Assembly: GCA_027315385.1 (NCBI GenBank)
Contig: DAHUYD010000176.1
Location: 1 to 64,000, forward strand
Direction: 5' to 3'
DNA: 64,000 nt
Source: Acidobacterium sp.
Lineage (GTDB): Bacteria > Acidobacteriota > Terriglobia > Terriglobales > Acidobacteriaceae
Shown: one piece after another, positions 8,596-19,000 of the stretch
Position numbering within the stretch: position 1 is the stretch's first letter
Layout: every line of letters begins with the position of its first letter
Program-made: the position numbers and the translations under genes
Notes under the pieces: generated by a model
Told to the model about the DNA's origin: nothing
The model's database searches: none
What the model saw: the letters and a program-made list of their open reading frames with translations, nothing else

Positions 8596-9894
8596 TCAGA
8601 ACTTGCAGGATATCCCCACCAGCGGAGTCGGCCGCGCGCGAAGCCCGTCGTTGTTCAGCTGGAAAAGCACGTTACCTGACAGAATCAGCGTTCGCACCGG
8701 GTTCCATTTGAATCCTGTGCTCAGGTCGCTGATGGAATAGGTCCCGGTTTGCGTCGTGATCGTTGGCAGCTCCGCCGTGGGCGGCGGCTGCGGATTCGCC
8801 ACCGGCGACGGTAGCGGAGTCATGGCGCTTGTGAGTCTCACGCTGTTCACATACTGGCTGCCCAGCAAATCGGCCGCCAGCGTGACGCGCCTCAGCGCCG
8901 CCCAGTCCGCCCCGGCATCGTATTCCACGCCCCCGGGCAGCGCCTGGTTGCCGCCCGCCGTGTCGCTCTGGTTATTCAGCTCCGTTGCTGTGTTCCATTG
9001 ATACCCAATCTTCAGGTGGGGAGAAACTTTAGACAGATAGGAGTAAACCACATAGGGACCGAACCCCCAGGCCCCCGAGCCCAGATAGTTCTGATCGTCG
9101 CCCGTGGGGGCGCGCAGGTTCATCGCTGCCGCCACCGCGCCTCGCTCGCCGTTCCACAGTTGCACCTTCCCGTTGAACACGATGTCGCCAATGCCGTGCG
9201 CGGTTCCCGGTGTAAACGTCGACGGCACAGAGTAGGGGCCGAATACCACAACATTGTTCGCGTTCTCGATATAAGCCTGCGCGCCGTACGTTCCCGCGCC
9301 GACCGATACCCGCTCGTAAGGAACGATGGCCGACACGTCGATCCGCTTCGTCAGTCCAAACGTCGCGACGTTGATCAGCATGTCCACGGTGAAGTGAATG
9401 TCCGTCTGCTCGGTCGTATAGGTGTTGCTGAGGGTCGCTCCTGTGCTCTTATCGACCGCGGTAGCCTCATACGTAAACGGCACCTTGCCCAGGGGAATGC
9501 CGTCGATATCGGTAAATACAAACTGCGTCGCCGCCGTCCCCAGATACAGCTTGTGCCTGCCGATCGTTTGCGCGCGATCGGTAAGAATCGGCCCCAGATT
9601 GTCGAACGTCTCCGGAACTCCGGCCCTGTACAGCACCACCGTGCCCGCCGACGCGCTGGTCAGCGGCAACTGTGTCACCTGCGTGGCAAATGCCGTATTG
9701 AAGGCCGTCGCCAAATGCAGAGCGCTGGCGGCCGCGGTCGCCGATCCGCTGTTAGTGAATACTCCCGTCGAAAACGGGATTTGGCACACCAGTTTCTGTG
9801 ATGAAGGACTCCCGGCAGCGCAGTTAATCTGCCCAAACGCTCCGGTGGTCGAAATACCCGCCAGGAGCAATAACTGCAAAGTGCGTCTGATCAT
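8596..9894 (-). CDS. Outer-membrane beta-barrel protein with signal peptide
   Basis: The product is 432 residues with a Sec signal peptide (MIRRTLQLLLLAGISTTGAFGQ). The start at 9894 is supported by AAAGGA upstream; the longer frame from 9948 adds 18 unlikely residues. The mature part has alternating polar/hydrophobic strands, such as FGLTKRIDVSAIVPYERV, GIGDIVFNGKVQLW, AVAAAMNLRAPTGD and PHLKIGYQW, and ends in Phe (GISCKF). Strand layout and the LRAPTGD block recall the MetA-pathway/transporter-like barrel family. The role could be a channel or an uncharacterised outer-membrane protein. It follows the giant repeat-protein gene by 60 bases on the same strand and may be co-transcribed with it. 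Confidence 0.75.
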   Translation of the reverse strand: MIRRTLQLLLLAGISTTGAFGQINCAAGSPSSQKLVCQIPFSTGVFTNSGSATAAASALHLATAFNTAFATQVTQLPLTSASAGTVVLYRAGVPETFDNLGPILTDRAQTIGRHKLYLGTAATQFVFTDIDGIPLGKVPFTYEATAVDKSTGATLSNTYTTEQTDIHFTVDMLINVATFGLTKRIDVSAIVPYERVSVGAGTYGAQAYIENANNVVVFGPYSVPSTFTPGTAHGIGDIVFNGKVQLWNGERGAVAAAMNLRAPTGDDQNYLGSGAWGFGPYVVYSYLSKVSPHLKIGYQWNTATELNNQSDTAGGNQALPGGVEYDAGADWAALRRVTLAADLLGSQYVNSVRLTSAMTPLPSPVANPQPPPTAELPTITTQTGTYSISDLSTGFKWNPVRTLILSGNVLFQLNNDGLRARPTPLVGISCKF

Positions 9895-9954
9895 CGCTCG
9901 TCCTTTGCAAAACTGTGAATGTCTTAAGCCGTACGAGGCGGTTAACATCCTCGG

Positions 9955-12900
9955 TCAGCGAGTTACGTTGAGTTGCACGACCGCCTGATAGGGCTGCTTA
10001 TCGCTTCCCGTTCCCTGTACCAGAATGCTGTAAGCTCCTGGTGGAGTGGAACCCGATGCCGTCGTAGTCCTTGTAAACGATCCGCCGCATCCGGTGATCT
10101 GCATGGCTCCCATCGCTATCCCCAGTATCAGGAAGAGCCGGAACATCGCCGCCGCGGGTTTCCTGCGGCCGCCCAGCAGCCCAAGCAGGCCCAGCAGCGG
10201 AATTCCCAGCACCCCGGCCGCCAGGTAGCCCGGCTTTCCGCCCAGCAGATTCGCAAGCCGCGCCGTCGTAATCGGCTCCCCGGTATTCACCGTCACCGTA
10301 ACCGGCGCCTCCTGAACAGACGTCGAAGAGCTGATCGATGTCGGGCTCTCGGTGCAGCCAACACCCAGTGCTATCGGAGTCACCGGAGCCGCCAGCGTCG
10401 GTCCAGCAATCGAAGTGCAGCTCAGGCTCGACAGGCTCACATTCGCCGGCAGCACAAAGTTCACTGTCGCGCTGTTGCCTTTGGTCGCTCCGGACTGCAG
10501 CGTGACAGCGCTCGATGCGCTGCGGATGGTCACCGTGAAGCTCGCCGTCCTGACTAATCCGCTCGACGGGTCGCTCCCCGCGATTGCCACCGTATAGATG
10601 CCCGGGCTGGCCTTGGTGGCGTCAAGGGTTACTGTAGTCGGCGCGATATTATCGCCGGCGACCGTCGAACCGCCGTTGTTCAGCAGGCACGCCGGTCCCG
10701 TGGAGCCCGTCGGGGCCGTGGTAGCGGATACCGTGCACTGCAGCGTCAGGTTGGGAGCATACCCGATCGACGCTGTCGGAGTTACCGATATTGCCTGCGG
10801 CGTAAACGGATCCGCCGGTACCATTGCTCCCGACGCTGAAGTATAGGTTTGGCTCGCATATCCCTGGGTAATACTCATCGCCCCAGTGAATCCTGTTGGC
10901 AGCGCCAGCGAGAAGTTTTCAATGGTGAGCGTTCCGCTCGCTGTCCCCACGTAATTGGGATCCTGCACCGTTGCAATCACAGAGTATGTTCCCGGATTGA
11001 TCGGCACCGTCGTCGAGGCGTTGTAAGTAACACTTACCGCCTTCACCGTGGGCGTCGTCGTAACGGCTACTGCCAGCGGACTTCCCGTGTACACCTGCGT
11101 CAGGCTGGCCGGAGCAATCGTCACTGTTGCCGTCGCCTGCTTGATCACGAACGGCTGGCTCACCGAACCCGTGAAATTGGTTTCCGCTGGGTCCACGCTC
11201 GCGGTTACCGAGTAGGTGCCTGCATTCGTCGGCTGCGTCGGCGTAGGTCCGTACCCAACTCCGCTGAAGCTCAGATCGATGGTCACCCCGCCCGGCGTCC
11301 CCGTCGCCGTTACGGGAGTCGTGGCCCCGAACGTTTGCGCCAGGTTGCTGCTCAGCGCAATCGTTACCGGTTCCGGCGCGATCGTGTACACCCCGCTGGT
11401 CCCGCCGCTGTAATTTGCGGTTACGGTCGGGTCCAGAGCCGCGTTTACCTGATAGGTGCCTGCATTCGTCGGCGGCGTGCTCGATTGCGGATAGACCGTG
11501 CCGTTGACGCCCGTATATGTAACGTCGACGGTCACAACCGGCGAAGCAGTCACCGTGATCGCGCTCAGCGACCCGAATGTCTGTTTCAGATTCCCCAGCG
11601 TAATGGTTACCGCTTCCTTGGCAATCGTCAGCGGCTGGCTGGTGCCTCCCGTGTAATTGGCCGTCACAGTAGGATCCAGAGCCGCATTCACCTGATACGT
11701 GCCCGCATTGGTCGGCGGCGTGCTGGATTGCGCATACACTGTGCCGTTCACGCCCGTATAAGTTACGTCCACCGTCACACTGGGTGAGACAGTCACAGTG
11801 ACCGCGCCTGTCGAATTGAAGGTCTGGTTCAGATTGCCCAGCGTTATCGTCACCGGCTCCTTGGCGATCGTCAGCGTCCCGCTTGTTGTGCCGGAGTAGT
11901 TGGGCTCCGTCGTTTGATCCACGTTCGCGTTTACCGAATACGTGCCCGCGTTGGTCGGCTGCGTCGACGATTGTGCATACGTCGTTCCGTTGATTCCGGT
12001 GAAGGTCAGGTCGACCGTGACGTTCTTCACGCTGGTCGTTACCGTCACCGGAGTCGTCGACCCAAAGGTTTGGCTCAGGTTGTTGCTTAGCGTCAGAGTT
12101 ACAGGCTCCTGCGCGATCGTCAGTGTTCCGATCTGGGCGGGCGTCCCCGTGTAATTCGTCTCCGTGGGATCAACCGACGCCGTCACTTGGTACGTGCCTG
12201 CATTCGTCGGCTGTGTCGGCGATGGCCCGTACGTCGTTGTGCCCGTGCCCTTGAAACTAAGATCGATCGTCACGTTGGCCGGGTTGGTGCTTACCGTCAC
12301 GGGTGTCGTTGACCCATACGTTTGATTCAGATTCCCCAGCGTGATAACCAGATTCCCGCTCGAGATGTTGAGCGTGGTGCTCGATGAACCTGTCCAGTTA
12401 TTCGCATCGGTGCCGCCAATCGACGCGTTCACCGTGTACGAGCCCACATTCTTGGGCGGCGTGGAAGAGGTCGCGTAAACCGTGGGGCTGATGCCTGTGT
12501 AAGTTACGTTCACGGTCAGCCCCAACGGGGTTGTCGTGACCGTCACCGGCTGCGCCTTTCCGTTGTAAATCTCCGTCGTGTTCGAGAAAGAAAACTGCGC
12601 CGTGCCCTTGGCAACCGATAAGTTGTAAGTCCCGCTCGCAGTAAAACCGTAATGGTCTGTAATAGTAATTCCAAAGTTATCGTTGCTGCTGGAAGTCGTA
12701 GGGGTTCCGGTCAGCGAGCCCGTCGTCGTGTCGAACGTAAGCCCCCCCGGCAGCGAGCCGCTCGTCAACGTATCCGAAAACGCGCCCGTTCCTCCGCTGG
12801 CCACAAGCGGGCCGCTATAGGCAGTGCCCACCGTCGCTCCCGGCAGGGAGGAGGTCAGCGTCATCCCCTGCTCGATGGCAAGGCCCACGGCGCTCGCCGG

Positions 12901-15480
12901 CAGCGTCACCGTGCCCAGAGCCGGCAGGCTCGCGGTCAGCGTGTCGCCTGTGTCCGCAGCGTTCACAATCAGCCCGCTGAAGGTGGCTCCCGTGCCGTTC
13001 GCCGTCGTTGCCGTCAGCCCCGTCGCCGCTCCCGATCCGGTAAAGCCGAGCGTCACCGGTATGTTGTTCACGCTGTTCCCGCTCTCCATCACCGCGACAT
13101 TCGGCGCCGCGGGCGTGGCAACAGCGGCGTTCACCAGGCCGGCATAGCCCCAGGTTGGGTTAGCATTCGTGAACTGTATCGATGTGTAATTCGTCTGCAC
13201 CGCGCCCGCGTCCACAGTCGTGCTGCTGCAGTAACCGCCGCCGGGCTGCAGCGGATCCCCGCGCTCGTCGGTTCCGCTGGCGGCGTGCGCAAAGCTGCCG
13301 CCGCAGATTGCCGGGCTGCCCGGCAGCGGCAGCATCGTGCTCACGGGGCCGCCGTAGTTCCCCAGCGGCGCCAGCGCGATCGTCGCCGCGCTCTCGTTGA
13401 CCTTGTTGTCGTTGGCGCCTCCGCCGTCGGTAAATGTCCCCGCAATATCGTTGGCCAGGCCGGACGCATCCGTGTTTCCGGCCACGATGCTGTTGGTCAG
13501 CGTCAGGGTTCCCACTGCGCCAATCCCTCCGCCGCCGCCAAGCGGGAGGGTGCCACGCTGGACGTTGTTCGAGACAGTGCTGTTGGTCAGGTTCACCGAG
13601 CCGTTGGCAATATCAATCCCCCCGCCTGACGCTCCAGTCGCCGCCAGTGTGGCGTTTCCGGAAACAGTACTCTCCAGGATGGTGGATGTGCCGTTGCCTT
13701 CGTTCTCGATGCCGCCGCCGAGCGATGCGGCTGTGTTATCGGAAACAGTGCTGTCCACAATCGTCAGGCTGCCCGCGCTGTTATCCACGCCGCCGCCGTC
13801 ATTCCCGGCGGTGTTATTAGAGACGGCGCAACTTAGAATCGCCAGCGTGCCGGAGTTATTGAACCCGCCGCCATTTGATGCCTGACCGGTGCCCGTCGCA
13901 TTGCCCTTGGCAACCGTCAGGCCATCAACCGTGGCCACTGCCCCGGAGTTCACCGTGAAGTCGCTGAATACCGTGCTGCTGGACCCGTTCACCGTAAGCA
14001 GGTTCGCACCCGGCCCGGAGATATTCGCCGCTCCGCTGATCGTCAGCCCCGCCGTCAGGTTGATCGTCGCCGCTGAAGTCTTTGTCAGGCTGGCCGCAAA
14101 AGCAATGTCGCCCCCGGTTCCGTTGCTTGTCGTAGCGGCATTTGCCACGCCAATCGCGTCGGCCAGCGAGCAGGAGCTGCCTGTTCCACTCGTGCAGTTC
14201 GGAGTCGCATCTGTGCCCCCGCTGGTGTTCGTAACCATCAGGTAATTCGTCTGCACAGCTCCGGCATCGGTGCAGGAACCGGCAAACGCCCATCCCCGCT
14301 CGTCCATCGTCAGAGGATGGCCGCTCGCATCCACCGCCAGAGTCGAAGACCCCGCGCACATCGCCGCGCTCCCGAACTGCGGCAGAATCGTTTCTGTCGG
14401 GCCGCCGTAGTTGCCCAGCGGCATTGCCAGTGGATTCACCCCGGCGAGAACGTTGCCGCCTGACGCCGGCTGGCTCGACGCGCCGCACCCGTTGCAGTCG
14501 TCCTCGTTCCCCTTTGTCAGGTTTCCGAAATAAACGCTGTTCTTCCCCTGCACAGCGCTCGTGGAGTCTTCGATTCCCGCGCCGCTCGTACTCGCCATGT
14601 TGCCAACAAAGATGTCGTTGTTTACGCTGAATCCGCTCGCGGCGGAATTCGTCGCAATAGCGCCGCCCGTGGCGGACGAGTTCTTCGCAAACGTGCTGTT
14701 GGTTATCGTCGCCGTGGTGCCGTTGGAGTCAACGATCGCGCCTCCGCTCTGCGCGCTGGAGTTGCCGGAAAAGGTGCTGTTCACCACCGTTAGCGTTGCG
14801 GCTGTGACATAGATCGCGCCGCCCAGCGTCCCCGCGGAATTGCCGGAAAATGTGCTGTCGCTCACCGTCAGGGCGCCGAGGCTGTAAATCGCGCCGCCGT
14901 CCGTCGCCGAATTATTCGCCAGCGCGCAGCCGGAAACCGTCAGTGTCCCCGCATTGGTGATGGCTCCGCCCTGGCCCGCCAGGCTGTCCGCGTCCCCTGA
15001 CAGCGTCAGTCCCGAGATGCTTACCGTTGCGCCGCTATTCACTGTGAATATCGACCCGCTGCTCGCGCCCGTCAGCGCGCTCCCTGAGATCGTCAGTTTG
15101 TTCGCGCCGGGCCCCTGGATCGTCATGCTCGAGGTAATCGCCGGCAACGCAGCGCTCAGCGCGATCGTCCCCGTCACGCTGGTGCTGAAAACAATCTGGT
15201 CGTTCAGATTCTGAGCATTCGCCGCCACCACAGCGTCCGCCAGCGAGCAGGTTGTCCCCGTCCCGCTGGTGCAGTCGGGCGTCGAATCCGTGCCGCCGCT
15301 GGTGTTCGTTACGGTCAGTACGTTCGCCGCCGCCCACGCTCCCTGACTTAGCATTGCCGCCGCCACACACGTGGCCAGCAGCAGCGGCAGGCGCCGCGCG
15401 CTCCACGCGAACGGCGCGGCAAAAGGCAGAAGGCGGAAGGCCGGTACTGCACGGCGGAGGGGCGAAGAATCGGTGCGCAT
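9955..15480 (-). CDS. Giant secreted protein: beta-helix plus MBG Ig-like repeats
   Basis: The product has 1,841 residues from the ATG at 15480, which has GGAG upstream and a signal peptide ending near GAWAA. A start at 15633 is possible but less likely. Two CSLREA-like units (VTNTSGGTD...CTSGTG..CSLADA) each lead a right-handed beta-helix of short SGLT/NSTFSGNSA-like turns (about 50-720). Putative Ig domains follow, then seven MBG-type repeats of about 80 residues, then further beta-rich domains. The C-terminus has two hydrophobic segments around GGRRKPAA, a lipobox-like ITGC-GG, and a PPGAYSILVQGTGSD strand. Such proteins are probably surface adhesins or matrix proteins. No autotransporter barrel or usual sorting signal is present. 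Confidence 0.85.
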   Translation of the reverse strand: MRTDSSPLRRAVPAFRLLPFAAPFAWSARRLPLLLATCVAAAMLSQGAWAAANVLTVTNTSGGTDSTPDCTSGTGTTCSLADAVVAANAQNLNDQIVFSTSVTGTIALSAALPAITSSMTIQGPGANKLTISGSALTGASSGSIFTVNSGATVSISGLTLSGDADSLAGQGGAITNAGTLTVSGCALANNSATDGGAIYSLGALTVSDSTFSGNSAGTLGGAIYVTAATLTVVNSTFSGNSSAQSGGAIVDSNGTTATITNSTFAKNSSATGGAIATNSAASGFSVNNDIFVGNMASTSGAGIEDSTSAVQGKNSVYFGNLTKGNEDDCNGCGASSQPASGGNVLAGVNPLAMPLGNYGGPTETILPQFGSAAMCAGSSTLAVDASGHPLTMDERGWAFAGSCTDAGAVQTNYLMVTNTSGGTDATPNCTSGTGSSCSLADAIGVANAATTSNGTGGDIAFAASLTKTSAATINLTAGLTISGAANISGPGANLLTVNGSSSTVFSDFTVNSGAVATVDGLTVAKGNATGTGQASNGGGFNNSGTLAILSCAVSNNTAGNDGGGVDNSAGSLTIVDSTVSDNTAASLGGGIENEGNGTSTILESTVSGNATLAATGASGGGIDIANGSVNLTNSTVSNNVQRGTLPLGGGGGIGAVGTLTLTNSIVAGNTDASGLANDIAGTFTDGGGANDNKVNESAATIALAPLGNYGGPVSTMLPLPGSPAICGGSFAHAASGTDERGDPLQPGGGYCSSTTVDAGAVQTNYTSIQFTNANPTWGYAGLVNAAVATPAAPNVAVMESGNSVNNIPVTLGFTGSGAATGLTATTANGTGATFSGLIVNAADTGDTLTASLPALGTVTLPASAVGLAIEQGMTLTSSLPGATVGTAYSGPLVASGGTGAFSDTLTSGSLPGGLTFDTTTGSLTGTPTTSSSNDNFGITITDHYGFTASGTYNLSVAKGTAQFSFSNTTEIYNGKAQPVTVTTTPLGLTVNVTYTGISPTVYATSSTPPKNVGSYTVNASIGGTDANNWTGSSSTTLNISSGNLVITLGNLNQTYGSTTPVTVSTNPANVTIDLSFKGTGTTTYGPSPTQPTNAGTYQVTASVDPTETNYTGTPAQIGTLTIAQEPVTLTLSNNLSQTFGSTTPVTVTTSVKNVTVDLTFTGINGTTYAQSSTQPTNAGTYSVNANVDQTTEPNYSGTTSGTLTIAKEPVTITLGNLNQTFNSTGAVTVTVSPSVTVDVTYTGVNGTVYAQSSTPPTNAGTYQVNAALDPTVTANYTGGTSQPLTIAKEAVTITLGNLKQTFGSLSAITVTASPVVTVDVTYTGVNGTVYPQSSTPPTNAGTYQVNAALDPTVTANYSGGTSGVYTIAPEPVTIALSSNLAQTFGATTPVTATGTPGGVTIDLSFSGVGYGPTPTQPTNAGTYSVTASVDPAETNFTGSVSQPFVIKQATATVTIAPASLTQVYTGSPLAVAVTTTPTVKAVSVTYNASTTVPINPGTYSVIATVQDPNYVGTASGTLTIENFSLALPTGFTGAMSITQGYASQTYTSASGAMVPADPFTPQAISVTPTASIGYAPNLTLQCTVSATTAPTGSTGPACLLNNGGSTVAGDNIAPTTVTLDATKASPGIYTVAIAGSDPSSGLVRTASFTVTIRSASSAVTLQSGATKGNSATVNFVLPANVSLSSLSCTSIAGPTLAAPVTPIALGVGCTESPTSISSSTSVQEAPVTVTVNTGEPITTARLANLLGGKPGYLAAGVLGIPLLGLLGLLGGRRKPAAAMFRLFLILGIAMGAMQITGCGGSFTRTTTASGSTPPGAYSILVQGTGSDKQPYQAVVQLNVTR
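11000..12640. repeat. Tandem DNA repeats coding for MBG domains
   Basis: Within the giant gene, units of about 240-250 bases recur. One landmark, the sequence coding for QPTNAGTY or PPTNAGTY, recurs near 11220, 11460, 11700, 11940 and 12195, with a diverged copy near 12440. Units starting near 11460 and 11700 are the most alike. Edges are approximate. The repeats point to growth by unequal crossing-over. Confidence 0.8.
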
Positions 15481-15633
15481 CGAAAACTCCAGGGCAGCAG
15501 CAACTTCGGTGGGAGCGGCGTCAGCCGCGGATGGAAAGCTTTGCAGCAAATTCTGCCGCCGCTCCCAGCAGGAACTGGCGACGGCAGCTGCAGGCATTGG
15601 CCCGCTCAGGGCGGATTTAGCACGACCCGGCAT

Positions 15634-16067
15634 ACTCAGGAGTTACCTCCGCCAGAGATTTGCAGGACCCTCGGTTAAGTCACAACTCTTCAGGTGACCG
15701 CATGAAGACATATGGATCGAAGACAGACAGAAGCAGCGCTGTAATCCGCCGGTATGACGCAAACGGATAGCCTCTGCGGGAAATCCGCTGCCCGCTATGT
15801 CATCGCGGGACGGACTTCTTCCACATGGATCCCCATCCGGTTACCTGGCGAATTCCAACGTTGCAATCGGTCGCTGGGAAGCGAAAAGTGACGCCATTCT
15901 AGGATGCCAGCATAAAAAAGGCAAGGCTAATTTCTTGCTAATTTCTTGCCATCAAGTCCTGGTTATCAACTGCCCTGGGGTAAGTATCGCCAGTATACAT
16001 AGAATTGCCGTTGCAGCTAGTAACTGCCGAGTTAACTTCTGGCCCGTTGATGCAATTCCGCCCGCCC
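15634..16067. other. Gene-free stretch between giant protein and tssM
   Basis: Between the giant protein's possible upstream start and the end of tssM I see no credible gene. The part near 15910-15960 is AT-richer than its surroundings and carries the terminator-like element described separately. No convincing leftward promoter for the giant gene was found. Confidence 0.5.
15914..15950 (-). terminator. Terminator-like element after tssM
   Basis: Reading leftward, GGCAAG (15950-15945) pairs with CTTGCC (15925-15920) and is followed by TTTTTT (15919-15914). The loop holds two tandem copies of an 11-base unit, GCTAATTTCTT on the plus strand (15926-15936 and 15937-15947). The stem is short, so efficiency is uncertain, but the position fits the end of the tssK-tssL-tssM transcript. 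Confidence 0.45.
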
Positions 16068-19000
16068 TCAGTGGGCCACCGCCGGCACGCAGCGCATTCC
16101 GCTCAGGCCCCCGGGCACCAGCAGGTTCGCGCCCGCGCCGGATAGCTCCAGATCCACCACCAGCGGCACGCCGTTCACAACAATCGGCGTGTTGGAGATC
16201 TCCAGCGGATAGGCCAGGTGGGCCGGCATACCCGTCGATTCCAACCGGCCCTTGTCCATCAGATGGAATACCGCCCATGGGCCGCTGAACTGAAGCAGCG
16301 GCAGCGTCCCTGACCCATAGTTGGCAATCAGCTCCGCCTGGTGGCTGTTCGCCAGCGACCAGGTGAACGCCTTCGACACGTTCGAGCCGCTCACGCTCTG
16401 GCCGTCAATCGTAACCGTCGCGCTCGTGATCCCTTTTGACGGCAGAATGTGCGTAGTGAAGCTCAGCCCCGTCGATCCCGCCGCCGGGTAAAGCGCTGAC
16501 GAGAGCTGCGTGGCGCGGTCGAAGAACCGCACGAACTCCGGGTTCACGTGCATCGGCGCATTCGCTGTTGGCGCCCACCCTGAGCCGCTCCGCGTCAGCA
16601 GCGTCTTCAACGTCGAATCGTAAAACTGCCACAGCGATCCCGTGCCCGGCTGCAGCACCGCCGCCACCTCTGACGGACTCGCCTCGATGCTGGCGCTTGG
16701 CGAGAAGGGGAACTGCGCCATCATCGGCGAGAAGGCCGAGCAGAAGGACGCTCCCGCTGCGTTGGCCTGTGCCGGACCCCGCCCTCGTACCACTTCGTCC
16801 ACAGAGTTGATAGGCGCCTGCAGCAGCGCCAGCACCATCTGGTCCACGTGCGCCTGGGGATCCAGATTGAATGCCTGCGCCGTCTGGCTCGCCGCCGTGT
16901 GCGCCCCCGTGGATGCGGTGATGATCGGCGCAACCGCATTCGGATCGGCTGCCGCGGCCGGGTTCTGCGCCACCTGCGCTACCGCAGCCTGCAATCCCAG
17001 CAGCCCGTTCACGTAGCTCGTATTGCCTGGCCCTACGAACTTGTCCACGCTCCCCGGAGACACCACCACCTGCGCCGGCTGGAATTCCTTCGCGACATCC
17101 GGATTGGCCACCGCCGTGTTGTGCGACGCCGTGAACAGCAGCGCCAGCAGCGGGGAATTGGGGTTCGAGATCAGCTGCAGCTTCGACGCCGCATCGGCCA
17201 GGTTCCGGTATCGCACCACGGCCGCGCTCCGCAGGAAGCTCCGCCACTGGTCTTCGAAGTCCCCCGTGTACGCCGTGCTCAGTTGCTGCGTCAGCGTTGT
17301 CCGATCCAGCGAAGGCGGCGCCTGATTGCCCAGCACCCACACTTCTCCGCTGAAATAGCGGTCCGGATGCTGGATGGCGTCCTCCATGAACGCGAATCCG
17401 TCGTGCGTAAACGCCCCCGGCACAATGTGCGAGTCCACCACCGTGTCCGACGATCCCGGATACAGCCGGTTGAAATCGATAGACGCCGCGGCCTTGTCCG
17501 CCGCCGTCAGCATCTGCTGGTAAATGCGCTGGAATCCGCCGAACCCCACCAGATACGTGCGCGCCTTCGCCACCGCCGCCGTGTCATACGTGCCGGAGTA
17601 CGGATTTCCATGCGCCAGTTCCGCCGCATAAAACTCGAACTGCCGCTGCGCCAGGTCCTTCTGCTGCTCCGTCTCCGGTGCCCGGCCGTTTTCCCAGTAC
17701 TGCATCAGCACCGGCGCCAGAAAATCCGGAGTGCTCTTGTCCGGATCCGCCGTCGTGATCAGGTACGCTTTCAGCGGATTGTAAGCCGCCGCATAATCCG
17801 CACCCGGCGCAGGAGCCCCCGGCAGCGTGTTCAGAAACGTAACCAGATCGGCCTGCGTATTGGCCAGCATCAGTTGCCGGAACCGGTCGAAGTAGATCCG
17901 GCGCGCCGCCGTCAGCAGCCGCCCGCCGTGGTACAGCCCGAACCGGTACATCGTCGGCGCCCCGTTTTGCTGGTAACCCTCCAGCTGTACGATTGCGGCG
18001 CGCAACTGGTCCAGCGATGTCAGATCCTGTGTCCCGGCCAGCATCGTTGCGGGCGTCGCAGTCGTCGGCAGCGCGCTCGCCGCCGTTGCAATGGAGCGTT
18101 CCAGCCCCGCGTTGTTCGCCCACGACACCGTGAAACACACCAGCAGCGCCAGCAGTACCACCGAGACCGACGCCAGCGCCACCCGGCGAACCATGTGCGT
18201 GCGGCGGCTGTCGCTGGTCCCCGCCAGCGCGCTGCGGTCCCCCAGAATCACGCCGGGAAACAGACGTGGCAGAAAACACCATTGCGCCTGCCTCCTCGAT
18301 ACCACCTGCGCTGCCGGCGCCACGGCTGACGCCCGCATGGACTCTGCCGAGAACATCCGCGTCGCTCCTGCACCCGCTGCCTCCGCACGCGGCTGCTGCG
18401 CCGCCGCCGCCACCATCTGTTCCACCATGTGCGCGCGCAATCCCGTGAAGTAAAACCCCCGCAGGTAGGGATTCGCATTCAGATGGCTCGGCCGTGCCAG
18501 TTCCGTCAGGTAGCCGGCAAGGTTGTTCCGCAGTTTGCCCAGTTCCCGCGGAAATTCGTACACAGGATCGATGTTCTTTGCTTCCGATTCCCGGCTCAGC
18601 AGCTCCAGCCGGAATTCGGAAAGCGAGAAAATGATGCGGTCCAGCGCGCTCGTAGCCTCAGCCATCGCCTGTTCCGCGTACACTCCGCTGCTCGCCGCAT
18701 TCCTTGCAAACGCCAGGCCCAGCGGCTCTTGCACTTCTTCCTCGCTCAGGTTCCGCGCAAACTCCGCGAACCCCGGCACGCGGTCCAGCTTCGTCACAAT
18801 CACGTACACCGGCACTTCCGTGCCAAGCTGCTGCGCCAGTTCCCGCAGCATCTGGTTGGTCGTGCGTGCGGACGCGGCTGCCGCATCCGCCGCCCCCGCC
18901 CCCAGAAACAGCTCCGCGCTCACGCACACCACCGCCGCCCGCACCGGAGCTTCTTTGCCGATTGCCGAGCGCGTCGCCCTCGGCCGTGTCTTCCTGATCA

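Noticed and set aside
10849-11787. Plus-strand basic frame in the giant repeat gene
   Set aside because: Arg/His-rich antisense of the MBG repeats with no domain.
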